Notes: a model not told the origin generated them from the letters alone. Shown: positions 16,901 through 24,823, counted from the stretch's first letter. The stretch is DNA of 64,000 nt from Rhodanobacteraceae bacterium (GCA_016717705.1 JADKFD010000029.1:7040-71039), one strand, 5' to 3'. A program made the numbers and translations.

Positions 16901-17627
16901 GTCGGGTACTGCCGTGGATCGCGCGCAGATCGATCAGGCGCTGCAGGGCGTCGGGGTCGGTGACGCCGAGGTAGTCGCCGGTCAGCAGCCGCAGCGAACC
17001 GCCACGGCGCAACAGGTCGTCGAAGTGTGCGTACAGACGCTCGACGCCGCTCGGCATGACGAAGGCCACGGCGATGTCGACGCGGCTCGCAGTCGACAAG
17101 TCCTGTTCGAGGTGCGGCAGCAGCGGGTGCGTGGGGCCGGTCGTCAGCAGCGGTGGCGCATCGATCCGCCAGGGCTGGCCCGGGCCGGCGTCGGCAATCG
17201 ACGGGCCGCGCGGCGCCTCGCGCGTGATCAGGTAGTTGCCCTTGCCCGGAATCACATGGCGCACGCCGCCGCGCGGATCGGGCATGTCGCCGGTGCGCCG
17301 CGGAATCACATGCTGATGCAGATGCGGCACGGTCTGGCCCGCTGCGGCGCCGACGTTCACGCCGAAGTTGAAGCCGTCGATGCCACCGCGCTCGCGGATG
17401 ATCGAGCAGACCGCGTCGATGGCGGAAAACAGCTCGGCGCGCTCGCTGCCGGAGGCGTCGAACCAGGTCGGCACATGTCGGTAAGGGACGATCAGCGCGT
17501 GGCCGTCGGTGACCGGGAATCCGTCCCAGAGGGCAAAGACGTGGCGCAGTCGCAGGAACACCCGCTGCGGATCGGGGTTGCAGAAGGGACACCAGCGCGG
17601 GTCGTCGTTGGCTGCGCTTGGGGTCAT
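13995..17627 (-). CDS. HIT-phospholipase D-SF2 helicase-DUF3427 fusion protein
   Basis: A 1210-residue, four-part protein. Residues 1-115 form a HIT nucleotide-binding domain (CPFC at 13-16, HLHQH at 102-106). Residues about 170-300 form a phospholipase D-like nuclease domain (HPKAYLL at 256 and VGSSNLS at 273). Residues about 340-700 form a superfamily 2 helicase: MATGLGKTW, DEFHH, GLTATPERTDG and QFGRGLRKHGDKRL. The remainder matches the DUF3427 C-terminal type. Such fusions are found in restriction/defence islands and resemble restriction-type translocases. The ATG at 17627 is chosen because upstream codons lie in a repeat. It heads the cluster with the methyltransferase and PaeR7I-like endonuclease. 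Partial copies of its HIT part lie at 19.1-19.5 and 23.8-24.3 kb. Confidence 0.88.
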   Translation of the reverse strand: MTPSAANDDPRWCPFCNPDPQRVFLRLRHVFALWDGFPVTDGHALIVPYRHVPTWFDASGSERAELFSAIDAVCSIIRERGGIDGFNFGVNVGAAAGQTVPHLHQHVIPRRTGDMPDPRGGVRHVIPGKGNYLITREAPRGPSIADAGPGQPWRIDAPPLLTTGPTHPLLPHLEQDLSTASRVDIAVAFVMPSGVERLYAHFDDLLRRGGSLRLLTGDYLGVTDPDALQRLIDLRAIHGSTRLDLRVYVTAGRSFHPKAYLLTGNYADGVAWVGSSNLSASALVDGIEWNYRVESRRDAAGLALVRGAFEALFADPATRDLDDAWLAEYRGRRPALAALATEPPGELPEPTPDLPTPNPVQEEALTALMATRAEGARAGLVVMATGLGKTWLAAFDIAGAQFRRVLFVAHREEILHQALATFRRIRPDAALGWYNGSERAGDAEILFASIQTLSRREHLERFDPHAFDYIIVDEFHHASAASYRRLIEHFDPTFLLGLTATPERTDGGNLLALCGENLVYRCGVPRGIDLGLLCAYRYFGVPDEVDYRNVPWKSGRFDEAELTAAVATELRAANIVEQWRKRAGARTLAFCVSQRHAEYMKRYFLDAGIPCAAVHSGPGADPRALSLEQLAAAQLKVVFAVDMFNEGVDVPAIDTVMMLRPTESAVIWLQQFGRGLRKHGDKRLTVIDYIGNHRSFLTKVRALLAIEGGGDRAIAAALRACQEQRLSLPVGCEVTYELQALDILRALLRSPADGADALREYYQDFRDRHGQRPTASEAFHDGYLPRAARTAYGSWFGLVRDMDDFPAAEEAAWSAATSFLVGLEVTRMTASFKMLVLQAMLNTDSLPGDEGIEISVLTDEFARLARRLPALSKEVGPALDDPVALRRLIETNPINAWTGTGAVKDQVAFAYQNQRLRYLGTIPPAAREAFRGLVRELVDWRLAEYLLRPATDGDHSSFVMSVKHASGNPILFLPDRERTPSIPEQGWHDVTIDGEIHRANFAKIAVNVVCAADNDKNVLSKILRGWFGPDAGLPGTDFKVSCERADNGWTWKPLGRAPDEEPEVFRRYSREQIPRLFSERYSEAIWNSGFVVITTEKPRAICLLVTIDREGMSEQFQYQNRFLAPDRFQWQSQNRTAQDSKYGRLIRDHQQLGVAVHLFVRAEKKRGSAPAAFLYCGTVAFEKWEGNEPVTVDWRLHQPVPERLLESFGR

Positions 17628-18373
17628 TGGCAATGCCCGGGTGTGGTGCAGGGATACTGGCAGATCGGACGCGGCTCGGGCGCGGCCGACGCAGAGCGCC
17701 GGTGAACCCCGTGCCAGGCCTTCGCGGAGCATGAACATTGACGTGCGGGGCACACCGGCCTACCGGGCTACGCGACCCAAATATGGAGTGCGCCGGCTTG
17801 CCGGGGCTTTGGATCAAGGGTCAGGGCAGCCAAAGCGGTGGCAGGCCACCGCACTCCAAATTGGCCCGCGCTCTGGGCGCAGCACCGGCGCGCATCGAAC
17901 CGGGACGACTTTTACGGCAACCTATGCTCGGGCGCGGCCGACGCAGAGCGCCGGTGAGCCCCGTGCCAGGACATCGCGGAGCATGAACATTGACGTGCGG
18001 GGCACACCGGCCTACCAGGCTACGCGACCCAAATATGGAGTGCGCCGGCTTGCCGGCGCTTTGGATCAAGGGTCAGGGCAGCCAAAGCGGTGGCAGGCCA
18101 CCGCACTCCAAATTGGCCCGCGCTCTGGGCGCAGCACCGGCGCGCATCGAACCGGGACGACTTTTACGGCAACCTATGCTCGGGCGCGGCCGACGCAGAG
18201 CGCCGGTGAGCCCCGTGCCAGGCCTTCGCGGAGCATGAACATTGACGCGCGGGGCACACCGGCCTACCCAGTGGCTCTATGCGCACGACGCGAATCATGC
18301 GGTTCGCTGCGCTCACCTCACCGGGATGCGGATGGGACCCGCTCGCATGGTCCAAATCTTCGCTGGCAATCGT
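17628..18373. repeat. 252-bp direct tandem repeats upstream of the HIT-helicase gene
   Basis: A 252-base unit starts at 17675 (ctcgggcgcggccgacgcag), again at 17927, and a third, partial unit runs 18179 to about 18270. The first 90 bases of a fourth copy are at 24337-24428. Each complete unit contains two facing palindromes, TGGAGTGCG.CGGCTTGCCGG and CCAAAGCGGTGGCAGGCCAC (about 17784-17862 and 18036-18114). The frames within are open by chance and conserved only as repeats. The unit looks like a REP/BIME-style repeat amplified in tandem. Confidence 0.88.
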
Positions 18374-18697
18374 TCAGAGCACCGCTTCCAGTCCCTTGCG
18401 TTCAAGGATGTCGAGCAATTTCTGCGAGGGGCCGCTCGGTGTCTTGTCGCCCACTTCCCATTTGCGCACGGTCGACAGGCTGGTGTTGAGTACCGATGCC
18501 AGCACAGCTTGGCTCAGGTGCAGGCGTTCGCGCAGGGCTTTCACCTTCGTTGCATCGTAGTCCTGCACCGGCGCAAGGCACAGCGCATCGAACTTGAGCA
18601 TCTTGCGCTTGTCGATGAAGCCAAGACGCTGCAGATCGCTGGCAGTCTCGTGGACGGCTTCCAGAATGCGGCTCTTCATTTGGGTCTTTGTCGTCAT
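18374..18697 (-). CDS. HTH-type antitoxin of a HigBA-like module
   Basis: A 107-residue protein with a C-terminal Cro/C1-type HTH (VKALRERLHLSQAVLASVLNTSLSTVRKWEVG, about 51-82) and the family ending PSGPSQKLLDILERKG. It should neutralise the toxin encoded just upstream and repress the shared promoter. Its ATG at 18697 overlaps the toxin stop (ATGA). It lies immediately beyond the tandem repeats. No lesion seen. Confidence 0.9.
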   Translation of the reverse strand: MTTKTQMKSRILEAVHETASDLQRLGFIDKRKMLKFDALCLAPVQDYDATKVKALRERLHLSQAVLASVLNTSLSTVRKWEVGDKTPSGPSQKLLDILERKGLEAVL

Positions 18698-19071
18698 GGC
18701 GAAACCTCCTGCAACGTCCCGTCAGTGACGGCGGCATCCAGTCGCGAAGCGGAAAGGGCCAGCAGGCTGGAAGCCAACGCCTGCAGACCTTCGAGTTCCT
18801 CGTCGCTGATGTTGTCCCGCTCGTTCTTCTCAAACCCGAAAACGAAGAACCAGCGGTTACCCTTGTTGGTTGCCACCAATGTGCGGGCACCACCACGTTT
18901 TCCGCGTCCTGCGAGGCCAATGCGCTTCTTCACGACACCACCGCCGAGATCCGCATCGATCAAACCAGCCGCCATTTCCGTGACCGCCTCGAGCAAGGCA
19001 GAGTCGGTCACTTCGGTCTTGCGCATCCAGCGCTGAAAATGGCGAGTTTTGAACGCTCGGATCATGTGCAC
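18694..19071 (-). CDS. RelE/HigB-like toxin
   Basis: A 125-residue protein starting MHMIRAFKTRHFQRWMRKTEV, with VVKKRIGLAGRGKRGGARTLVATN and NRWFFVFGFEKNERDNIS, the core of the HigB2/RelE-type mRNA interferase family that cleaves mRNA on the ribosome. It precedes its antitoxin with a 4-base overlap. A second in-frame ATG is at codon 3. The start lies only about 50 bases from a HIT-domain remnant, so the module has landed in, or beside, repeat debris. Confidence 0.87.
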   Translation of the reverse strand: MHMIRAFKTRHFQRWMRKTEVTDSALLEAVTEMAAGLIDADLGGGVVKKRIGLAGRGKRGGARTLVATNKGNRWFFVFGFEKNERDNISDEELEGLQALASSLLALSASRLDAAVTDGTLQEVSP

Positions 19072-19120
19072 AGTATGCCACTTAGTGGCATAGAAATGCT
19101 GGAGGTTCCCAGGCCACCGA

Positions 19121-19473
19121 TCGACAGATCGTTTTCGAGGTGCGGCGAAAGCGAGTGCGCCGGGCCAGTCGTCAGCAGCGGTGGCGAATCGATCCGCCAG
19201 CGCTGGCCGGGGCCGGCGTCGGCAATCGACGGGCCGCGCGGCGCGTCGCGCGTGATCAGGTAGTTGCCCTTGCCCGGGATCACATGGCGCACGCCGCCGC
19301 GTGGATCGGGCATGTCGCCGGTGCGCCGCGGAATCACGTGCTGATGCAGATGCGGCACGGTCTGGCCCGCGGCCGCGCCGACATTGACGCCGAGGTTGAA
19401 ACCGTCGATGCCGCCACGCTCGCGGATGATCGAGGAGACGGTGTCGATCGCGGAAATCAGCTCGGCGCGCTCA
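19121..19473 (-). pseudogene. fragment of a HIT domain (second copy)
   Basis: On the minus strand, codons from about 19471 read ERAELISAIDTVSSII, then FNLGVNVGAAAG, HLHQHVIPRR and LSPHLENDLS. They match residues about 62-179 of the HIT-helicase protein at 13995-17627 with a few differences. The start and all of the helicase are missing. It is joined upstream to a fragment of the 3.1-kb gene and downstream runs up to the HigB-like toxin gene. Confidence 0.88.
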
Positions 19474-19583
19474 TCCGGATTCGGCGGATCGGCTGCGGAT
19501 TCTCGGAGAGCATCCGCAGGGTCTGGCGACAGAAATACTCGGATTTTTCGCCGAGCTTGGTCGCCCGGCGCCTGTCCGCCGTG
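19474..19583 (-). pseudogene. fragment of the conserved hypothetical gene at 3097-3582
   Basis: The minus-strand codons ADRRRATKLGEKSEYFCR followed by QTLRMLSENPQ correspond to the central part of the protein at 3097-3582, with about 80 percent nucleotide identity by eye. The fragment is fused at about 19474, near a shared 'ccgaat' sequence, to the HIT fragment. It has no start or stop of its own. Confidence 0.85.
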
Positions 19584-20070
19584 CCCAGCACACCCCCGCG
19601 GCCGTCGGCGCGATCGCGCTTGCCGCACACTGCGCGCGCCGTGGCCGCGCTACCAAAGCCGCGCGCGCCTGCGTGGGTGCGCATCCCGATATCAGCGATC
19701 GCCGATCCAATGCCACGCGTCTGCCGGCGGACACCATCGATCCTGTCGTTGGCGACTGCAAGGACGCTCCTGTGACACCGCCGCGAGTCACTTGGCCCGC
19801 TACGCGGGCAACCTGACCTACGTCAGGGTATTGATCAATTCAGAGGGTTACGGGATGTTCGGCGAGAGCGGGCTTGTCCCGGTCCGCCAGCATCATTTGT
19901 GGCTTGCGCTCCTGACATCGACGGACGCAAGCAGTACAGTGAAGACAGAGTCTCTGCCTGCAGCCGGTCTGGCTGAGCGCGGGGAGTGCGCAGCGGGTGC
20001 GTCACGCTCATGGTCGCCTACGGCCGCGCAGCCGCTGGATGTTTCTGGCAATCAACCACGAGGGCGCGAA
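19584..20070. other. intergenic stretch without a recognised gene
   Basis: No protein family, RNA gene or clear repeat was recognised. The 'gggcaacctgacctacgtcag' segment at about 19808 resembles the ends of the 'gtaggtcacgttggcc' repeat family. The last 100 bases may hold the promoter of the carbonic anhydrase remnant. Confidence 0.4.
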
Positions 20071-20925
20071 ATGGCGGCGACAGTCTTGAATGCTCTGCTT
20101 CTGGCAGCGACCGGGCTTGCTGTCGCCAGTTGCAGTGTTGCCCCGCCGCAACCCGACGCGTCGGTTCCGCCCCCGGTAACGGCCGATCAACCCGGCTTCT
20201 GCCAGGGCTTCGGCCCGCAGACGCCCCGCGATATCGATGTTCCAGCCGGAAGCAACCCCAGCGTGTTCTCGTTTGCACCCGCGTATCAGCAGATGAACTT
20301 GTGCAACCTCCACTTTCACTAACGCCGAGCACAAAGCGCGGGATTTCTCGATTTACGCGGGCCCCGGTAACGAGGAGGGCGTGGGTGGCGGCTATCGCTG
20401 CAACCTGAGCACTTCGTTGTCCGACGCTGACCGCAGACCACCTGAAGGCGACATCTGCGGCGGCCTCAAACCCGGTGACACGCTCGAAGTGCACTGGGTC
20501 TATTCGTCTTGCGATGTCAAACCGGGACCGACACTGGATTCCTGCTCGTCGTCGGCTTGCGCCAACCCGCAGCTTCGGGTCGAAACGCAGGTGTTCACGC
20601 TGGTCAATGACGAGAACGCGCTGAACTTCAGTGATTTCGACTACGCCGGGCACGTGGTCGATGGTTATCACCAAGCCAAATCGCTGCCGCAACGCACCGG
20701 CATGCCCGTGCGCTTCCTCGGCTCCACGACCGGAGAAAGTACAACGACCAGGTCTGCTCGCCGCTGCAGGTATCCTGGAGCGTGCGCCCGATGTGCGCCA
20801 GGCTGAACATCAATAGTGTCGGTCGCTGGTGTCGCGACAACGTCTTCGACGAACACCACGCCCATGGCGTCCGCAAACTGGTGACCGAACCGAAGTTGCT
20901 GTCGACCATCGGCACTGTTCAGTAG
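20071..20925 (+). pseudogene. delta-class carbonic anhydrase, exported lipoprotein, two frameshifts
   Basis: The ATG at 20071 starts a lipoprotein signal (LLLAATGLAVASC). Next come FCQGFGPQTPRDIDVPAGSN and NLCNLHFH, then, after a frame change near 20322, AEHKARDFSIYAGPGNEEGV, GDICGGLKPGDTLEVHWVYSS and FDYAGHVVDGYHQAKSLPQ. A second frame change near 20735 leads to KYNDQVCSPLQVSWSVRP, NVFDEHHAHGVRKLVTEPK and the stop at 20925. This is the pattern of the bacterial delta-class carbonic anhydrases, which hydrate CO2 outside the cytoplasmic membrane. All segments are well conserved, so either decay is recent or there are two consensus errors. It is flanked on both sides by defence-gene fragments. 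Confidence 0.82.
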
Positions 20926-20960
20926 GGCCGGCAGCGCCTCGAAGCTGAACCTCATCGATG

Positions 20961-21256
20961 ACCTGCCCATCGTGTCCGAGCTTGCCGCCGGCATGGCGAC
21001 AGGCCGCCAGAAGGCGATCCACCGCGGCCAGCAGGAATTCCCCGCCGCCGAACGAGGGTTCCAGCCGGCGCATGCGGTGCAGCGCCTGGGTGGCGATGTA
21101 GCCCGACAGATCGAGGATGGCCGCGACCACATCGGGCCGCGCAAACACCGCACCGCGCTCGGTTTCGTCATTGCCGGCCAACACCGAGACCGCGGCGGTA
21201 ATCGCGGGGTCGCGTGCACTGGGGCCGAGGATGTCGAACAGGTTGAGTACGAGTGT
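20961..21256 (-). pseudogene. N-terminal fragment of the restriction-cluster methyltransferase
   Basis: Minus-strand codons read LNLFDILGPSARDPAI, then TAAVSVLAGNDETERG, FARPDVVAAILDLSGY and LEPSFGGGEFLLAAVDRLL. This is the first ~100 residues of the enzyme at 12059-13828 with scattered substitutions. The start codon is not conserved (GTA instead of GTG) and the catalytic NPPY region is absent. It lies 35 bases after the carbonic anhydrase remnant, in opposite orientation. Confidence 0.9.
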
Positions 21257-21418
21257 GGGCAGTCGGGACTTGCGGATGGAGTTTCAATCTTCGGGGCTTT
21301 GGCGCGGAGAAGCAATGCGGAGCGGTCGAGTTGGCCAGCCGAAGCTCGTCGTCCAGGCACTCCACCGAGCGCCGCCAGACCTGCGCTGGTATCTTGGCTG
21401 CTTCGGTTGGAGGCGGTC

Positions 21419-23482
21419 ATGATCCGACGCTGGGTTTCGTGCTTGTTGTTGGCTTGTGGCCTGGCCGCCCGGGCCCAGGTGCCGATTGCCGAGAGCTACG
21501 ATTTCGCTTTCAGCCTCCAGTACATCGACCACCAGGGACCGAATCACTGCAGTCCGGATTGGCTGGTGATCGAGAACGGGCGCTGGTTCTGTTTGCGCAA
21601 GAATGCGGCGGACCAACTGGAGATCACGCAACTGGGTGAGTCCGTCCTGGAGAGTGTTCCCTGGATGCTGCTGCGTGGGCCGATGCCGGGCGATCGCCGC
21701 CTGCTGCTCGCCGGGATTGCCGGGGCGGCTGGCGGCAATCCGGTGTTCGCCTTCGATCCGCTGACGCTGGCGCAGGAGGCGCTTGGGAATCTGCCGGCGG
21801 AGGTACAGCCCAGCGGTGCTATTGCGGTGGACCGGGACGGCGATGGGCGCCCGGAGCTGGCGATGAAATCGGCATCGGCCCCGGCGCGCGTGCGTCTGGT
21901 GTCGCTGCCGGGCGGGGCGGGTCCGCCCTTTGTGGTGCTGGCTGAACTCGATGTCTTCCCGATCCTCGCGGCGCAGATTGATGCGGACCCGCAGCAGGAA
22001 CTGGCCTATCTGGATGGACTGTCGCTGCGCTTCCGGGATGCGTCCACGCTGCAGGAGGAAGCCTGGCGCCCGGCGGGTACCTACAGCGATGCCTATCCGG
22101 GGTTGGCCTGGGATGCGGACGCCGATGGACTCGACGAACTGGCCGTGCCGACCTGCTGTCCGGGTCCGCTCGGCCTGCTCGATCCTGCCCGGCCCGATTG
22201 GTCGGCGATGGTCGGGGTGAGCGGGCCCGAGCGGCGGCCGCTGGCGGCGCTGGCGTGGTCGTCCAGGCGCCCGCGCAGCCTGGTGACGTGGTCCTCCAAC
22301 GGGCTCGGGGTGGTCGACCCGGAATCCGGCCAGGCGGTGGCGAGCCTCGGCGTGCATCGTGCGCTGGAGAATGTGGCGCCGCTGGCGCGCCTGGACCTGG
22401 ACGCCGATCAGGACGAAGACCTGCTCTGGATGTCGCCGGGGAGCCTCTGGGTCCTGCGCAATCCGGATGGCCCCTGGGAGGTGCAGTACGGGTCGCTGGC
22501 GAAGCGGATCCTGGGTCTGTGGCCGCAGGATGGCGAGAACGCGCTGGCGACGGTCGAACAGTTCTCGGGCCCGGAGCCGAGCCCCCTGCGGTTCAGGCTG
22601 CGCGATGCGTTGACCCTGAAGCTGCTGCATGAGGCCGACCTCGGCCGCGGGAGCCTCAGCCAGGAGTTCCAGTTTGGCGATCTGCACCCGGCGCCAGGCC
22701 CGGAGTTGATCCACAGCACCGGCGGCACGCTTACGCTCAAGGGCTACCATGGCAACGACCTGTGGACGCGTGCCACCTGGTTTCCCTTCGTGCACCAGTT
22801 CCGCCGGCCGGTGGCGCCGGATTCCACCTGTCGCGCCGAGGGTTGCCGCCGTTTGCTGGTGATGGCGGACCAACAGGGCTCCGGCTCCGACCTGATCCTC
22901 CTGCTCGATGGCGCGACCGGCGAGACCTTGTTGGGCCAGGACGACTTCTCGCAATCGCGGCCCTTGGCCCTGAGCGACCTCAACGGCGACGGTCTGCCGG
23001 AACTGGTCTACGCGTCGAGTATCGCCGGAAGCCGCCTGACCGCGCGCGACGGCCTGACCGGCGAGTTGCTCTGGTCCGTCGCCATGTCCGAGCCGCCGGT
23101 GGTGGTCAAGCGCTCGACCGGCGATCCACAGCGCCTCGCCGTGCTCGGGTCATTCGGGACGCTGCGCTACCTGGATCCAGCCAGCGGGGAAACCCTGCGC
23201 CAGTTGCAGCCGGCGCCCGGGCACAGTTGCTCCAACTGCAGTCTCGACTACCTGGCGCAGGGCCCGGCGGCAGGCACCTGGGTGGTGGGCGGACTCGGGA
23301 CGGCGGGACTGGTCGGCGTCCGGCGGGACTTGCGCGGTCTGGCCTGGACCTTGCCGCACCTGGACGGGAGCCTCAGTGCCCTGGCGCCCGACAAGCTGCA
23401 CGTGGCCGACGCCCGCAGCGTCCGCTTGCTGGGGCTGCCGGCCGACGACGGGATCTTCGCGGCCGAGTTCGAGGCGTGGTAG
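21419..23482 (+). CDS. secreted FG-GAP/VCBS-like propeller protein
   Basis: A 687-residue exported protein. GGAGG lies five bases before the ATG at 21419, and residues 1-20 (MIRRWVSCLLLACGLAARAQ) form a signal peptide. The body has repeated Asp-rich calcium-loop motifs typical of FG-GAP/integrin-like propellers: DRDGDGRPELAMK, DADADGLDELAVP, DLDADQDEDLLW and DLNGDGLPELVY. Paired Cys (HSCSNCSL) occur near the end. It ends IFAAEFEAW, similar in position to the F..GFE tails of other exported proteins in this window. Function is unknown, probably surface or extracellular binding. The gene is intact and unlike its degraded neighbours. Confidence 0.85.
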   Translation: MIRRWVSCLLLACGLAARAQVPIAESYDFAFSLQYIDHQGPNHCSPDWLVIENGRWFCLRKNAADQLEITQLGESVLESVPWMLLRGPMPGDRRLLLAGIAGAAGGNPVFAFDPLTLAQEALGNLPAEVQPSGAIAVDRDGDGRPELAMKSASAPARVRLVSLPGGAGPPFVVLAELDVFPILAAQIDADPQQELAYLDGLSLRFRDASTLQEEAWRPAGTYSDAYPGLAWDADADGLDELAVPTCCPGPLGLLDPARPDWSAMVGVSGPERRPLAALAWSSRRPRSLVTWSSNGLGVVDPESGQAVASLGVHRALENVAPLARLDLDADQDEDLLWMSPGSLWVLRNPDGPWEVQYGSLAKRILGLWPQDGENALATVEQFSGPEPSPLRFRLRDALTLKLLHEADLGRGSLSQEFQFGDLHPAPGPELIHSTGGTLTLKGYHGNDLWTRATWFPFVHQFRRPVAPDSTCRAEGCRRLLVMADQQGSGSDLILLLDGATGETLLGQDDFSQSRPLALSDLNGDGLPELVYASSIAGSRLTARDGLTGELLWSVAMSEPPVVVKRSTGDPQRLAVLGSFGTLRYLDPASGETLRQLQPAPGHSCSNCSLDYLAQGPAAGTWVVGGLGTAGLVGVRRDLRGLAWTLPHLDGSLSALAPDKLHVADARSVRLLGLPADDGIFAAEFEAW

Positions 23483-23684
23483 CGCGCGGCGCGCAGCCCC
23501 CGGTCTGGATGCGCGCCCGCGGCCCTCAACCCGCGTAAGGCGGATTGCTTGAGGGTGGAACCCGCACACGCGTCATCGTGCGGATTTCACCGCTTGCCGC
23601 GGGTCGGATGGCGGAATCCGCGTAATGTTTCGGGGCAAGGTCGAAGTTTCGCGCAAGCGGGTTCTGCCCTACGCGGGTTGTCGT
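23483..23684. other. short intergenic stretch
   Basis: Nothing recognised beyond a short 'aacccgcgtaaggcggatt' and 'ccctacgcgggttgtcg' sequence that resembles repeat ends. The next bases begin a methyltransferase remnant. Confidence 0.4.
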
Positions 23685-23780
23685 ATTCCGATAGATCGAG
23701 CATGCCCGCGACCATATCCAGCCGCGTGAACACCGCCCGCGCTCGGTCTCGTCGTTGCCCGCCAGCACCGAGACGGCGGC
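23685..23780 (-). pseudogene. short methyltransferase fragment fused to a HIT fragment
   Basis: About 30 codons match the N-terminal AVSVLAGNDETER...DLSEY region of the methyltransferase, with at least one frameshift. The fragment joins a HIT fragment at a shared GGCGGCAGCAG-like sequence near 23776. The order (methyltransferase left, HIT right) is that of the intact cluster with the helicase body deleted. Confidence 0.8.
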
Positions 23781-24289
23781 AGCAGTGGGTGCGTGCGCCC
23801 GGTCGTCAGCAGCGGTGGCGCGTCGATCCGCCAGTGCTGGCCCGGGCCGGCGTCGGCAATCGACGGGCCGCCCGAGGTGTCGCGCGTGATCAGGTAGTTG
23901 CCCTTGCCTGGAATCACATGGCGCACGCCGCCGCGCGGATCGGGCATGTCGCCGGTGCGCCGCGGAATCACGTGCTGATGCAGATGCGGCACGGTCTGGC
24001 CCGCTGCCGCGCCGACATTCACGCCGAAGTTGAACCCATCGATACCACCGCGCTCGCGGATGATCGAGCAGACGGCGTCGAGGGCGGAGAACAGCTCGGC
24101 GCGCTCGGTATTGGAGGCGTCGAACCAGGTCGGCACATGCCGATAAGGCACGATCAGTGCGTGGCCGTCGGTGACCGGGAAGCCATCCCAGAGCGCAAAG
24201 ACGTGGCGCAGGCGCAGGAAGACACGCTGCGGGTCCGAGTTGCAGAAGGGACACCAGCGCGGGTCGTCGTTGGTGGCGCTTGGGGGCAT
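23781..24289 (-). pseudogene. HIT-domain N-terminal fragment (third copy)
   Basis: From ATG 24289 the minus strand encodes MPPSATNDDPRWCPFC, then DGHALIVPYRHVPTWF, HLHQHVIPRR and TTGRTHPLLP. These are residues 1 to about 170 of the HIT-helicase protein and include an intact HIT active site (HLHQH). It then runs into methyltransferase-derived sequence and stops at 23669. A free-standing HIT protein of about 206 residues could in principle be made, but the junction and lack of the other domains argue for a remnant. Confidence 0.85.
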
Positions 24290-24428
24290 CGGCAACACCC
24301 GGGAGTGGTCCAGAGATATTCGCAGATCGGACGCGGCTCGGGCGCGGCCGACGCAGAGCGCCGGTGAACCCCGTGCCAGGCCTTCGCGGAGCATGAACAT
24401 TGACGTGCGGGGCACACCGGCCTACCGG
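24290..24428. repeat. copy of the HIT-helicase upstream region, including part of the 252-bp repeat
   Basis: The 140 bases upstream of this HIT fragment match those upstream of the intact gene (17628-17766), including the start of the 252-base repeat at 24337. The homology stops at about 24430, so the duplicated block covers promoter region plus HIT coding sequence, some 640 bp. Confidence 0.85.
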
Positions 24429-24595
24429 GCTAGCCGATGGTGGGGCTTGAGGCTGGGCGAGTTTGTCGGGAGGTCATTGCCGGTTGTCCGGGCCTACCGT
24501 CTGGCGCAAGATCGAACGGAGGATGATCATCGGCGGGACTTGCGCTTCATCGGAGAAGTGCGGCCGCCCCTGACCGCAGTGCTGGAGGACGAAGA

Positions 24596-24823
24596 ATGGA
24601 CGTTGCGCGAATCACTCATGACCCCGCAGTAATGGGAGGAAAGCCGTGCATTCGCGGACTTCGCGTAACGGTGGGAACGGTACTTGGGCTGCTGGCCAGC
24701 GGCCATTCGCGCGAGCGCATCCTGGCGGCCTACCCGTATCTGGAAGCGCCTGACATCGACGCCGTGCTCGCGTACGCAGCCTGGCGTATGGAGGAACGCG
24801 AAGAGGCCTTGGTGGGATCTTGA
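24596..24823 (+). CDS. DUF433 antitoxin (VapB-like)
   Basis: A 75-residue protein, MDVARITHDPAVMGGKPCIR..., of the DUF433 family: GKPCIRGLRVTVGTVLGLLASGHS contains the winged HTH-like core and DIDAVLAYAAWRMEER the C-terminal helix. These act as antitoxins to PIN-like toxins. The toxin follows directly, its TTG start overlapping this stop (TTGA at 24820-24823). Confidence 0.9.
   Translation: MDVARITHDPAVMGGKPCIRGLRVTVGTVLGLLASGHSRERILAAYPYLEAPDIDAVLAYAAWRMEEREEALVGS

Noticed and set aside
14034..17705. Long plus-strand open frames opposite the helicase gene (and similar antisense frames elsewhere, such as 28424-31084 and 33312-35069)
   Set aside because: GC-rich coding DNA leaves long antisense frames open; their proteins are low-complexity, while the minus-strand frames show clear domains.
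17738..18238. Two 82-residue open frames starting MTCGAHRPT as a gene family
   Set aside because: They are the same frame through consecutive copies of the 252-bp repeat; similarity reflects DNA repetition, not protein selection.
17675..18270. Possible CRISPR array because of regularly repeated DNA
   Set aside because: The repeat unit is 252 bases and contiguous without unique spacers; it is a tandem repeat containing REP-like palindromes.
20972..21418. N-terminal extension of the FG-GAP-like protein
   Set aside because: These codons are antisense to the methyltransferase fragment; a ribosome site and signal peptide place the start at 21419.
19121..24289. Integron-like cassette array, given many gene fragments
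   Set aside because: No integrase and no attC-type paired palindromes at fragment borders; fragments are truncated at arbitrary points within genes.
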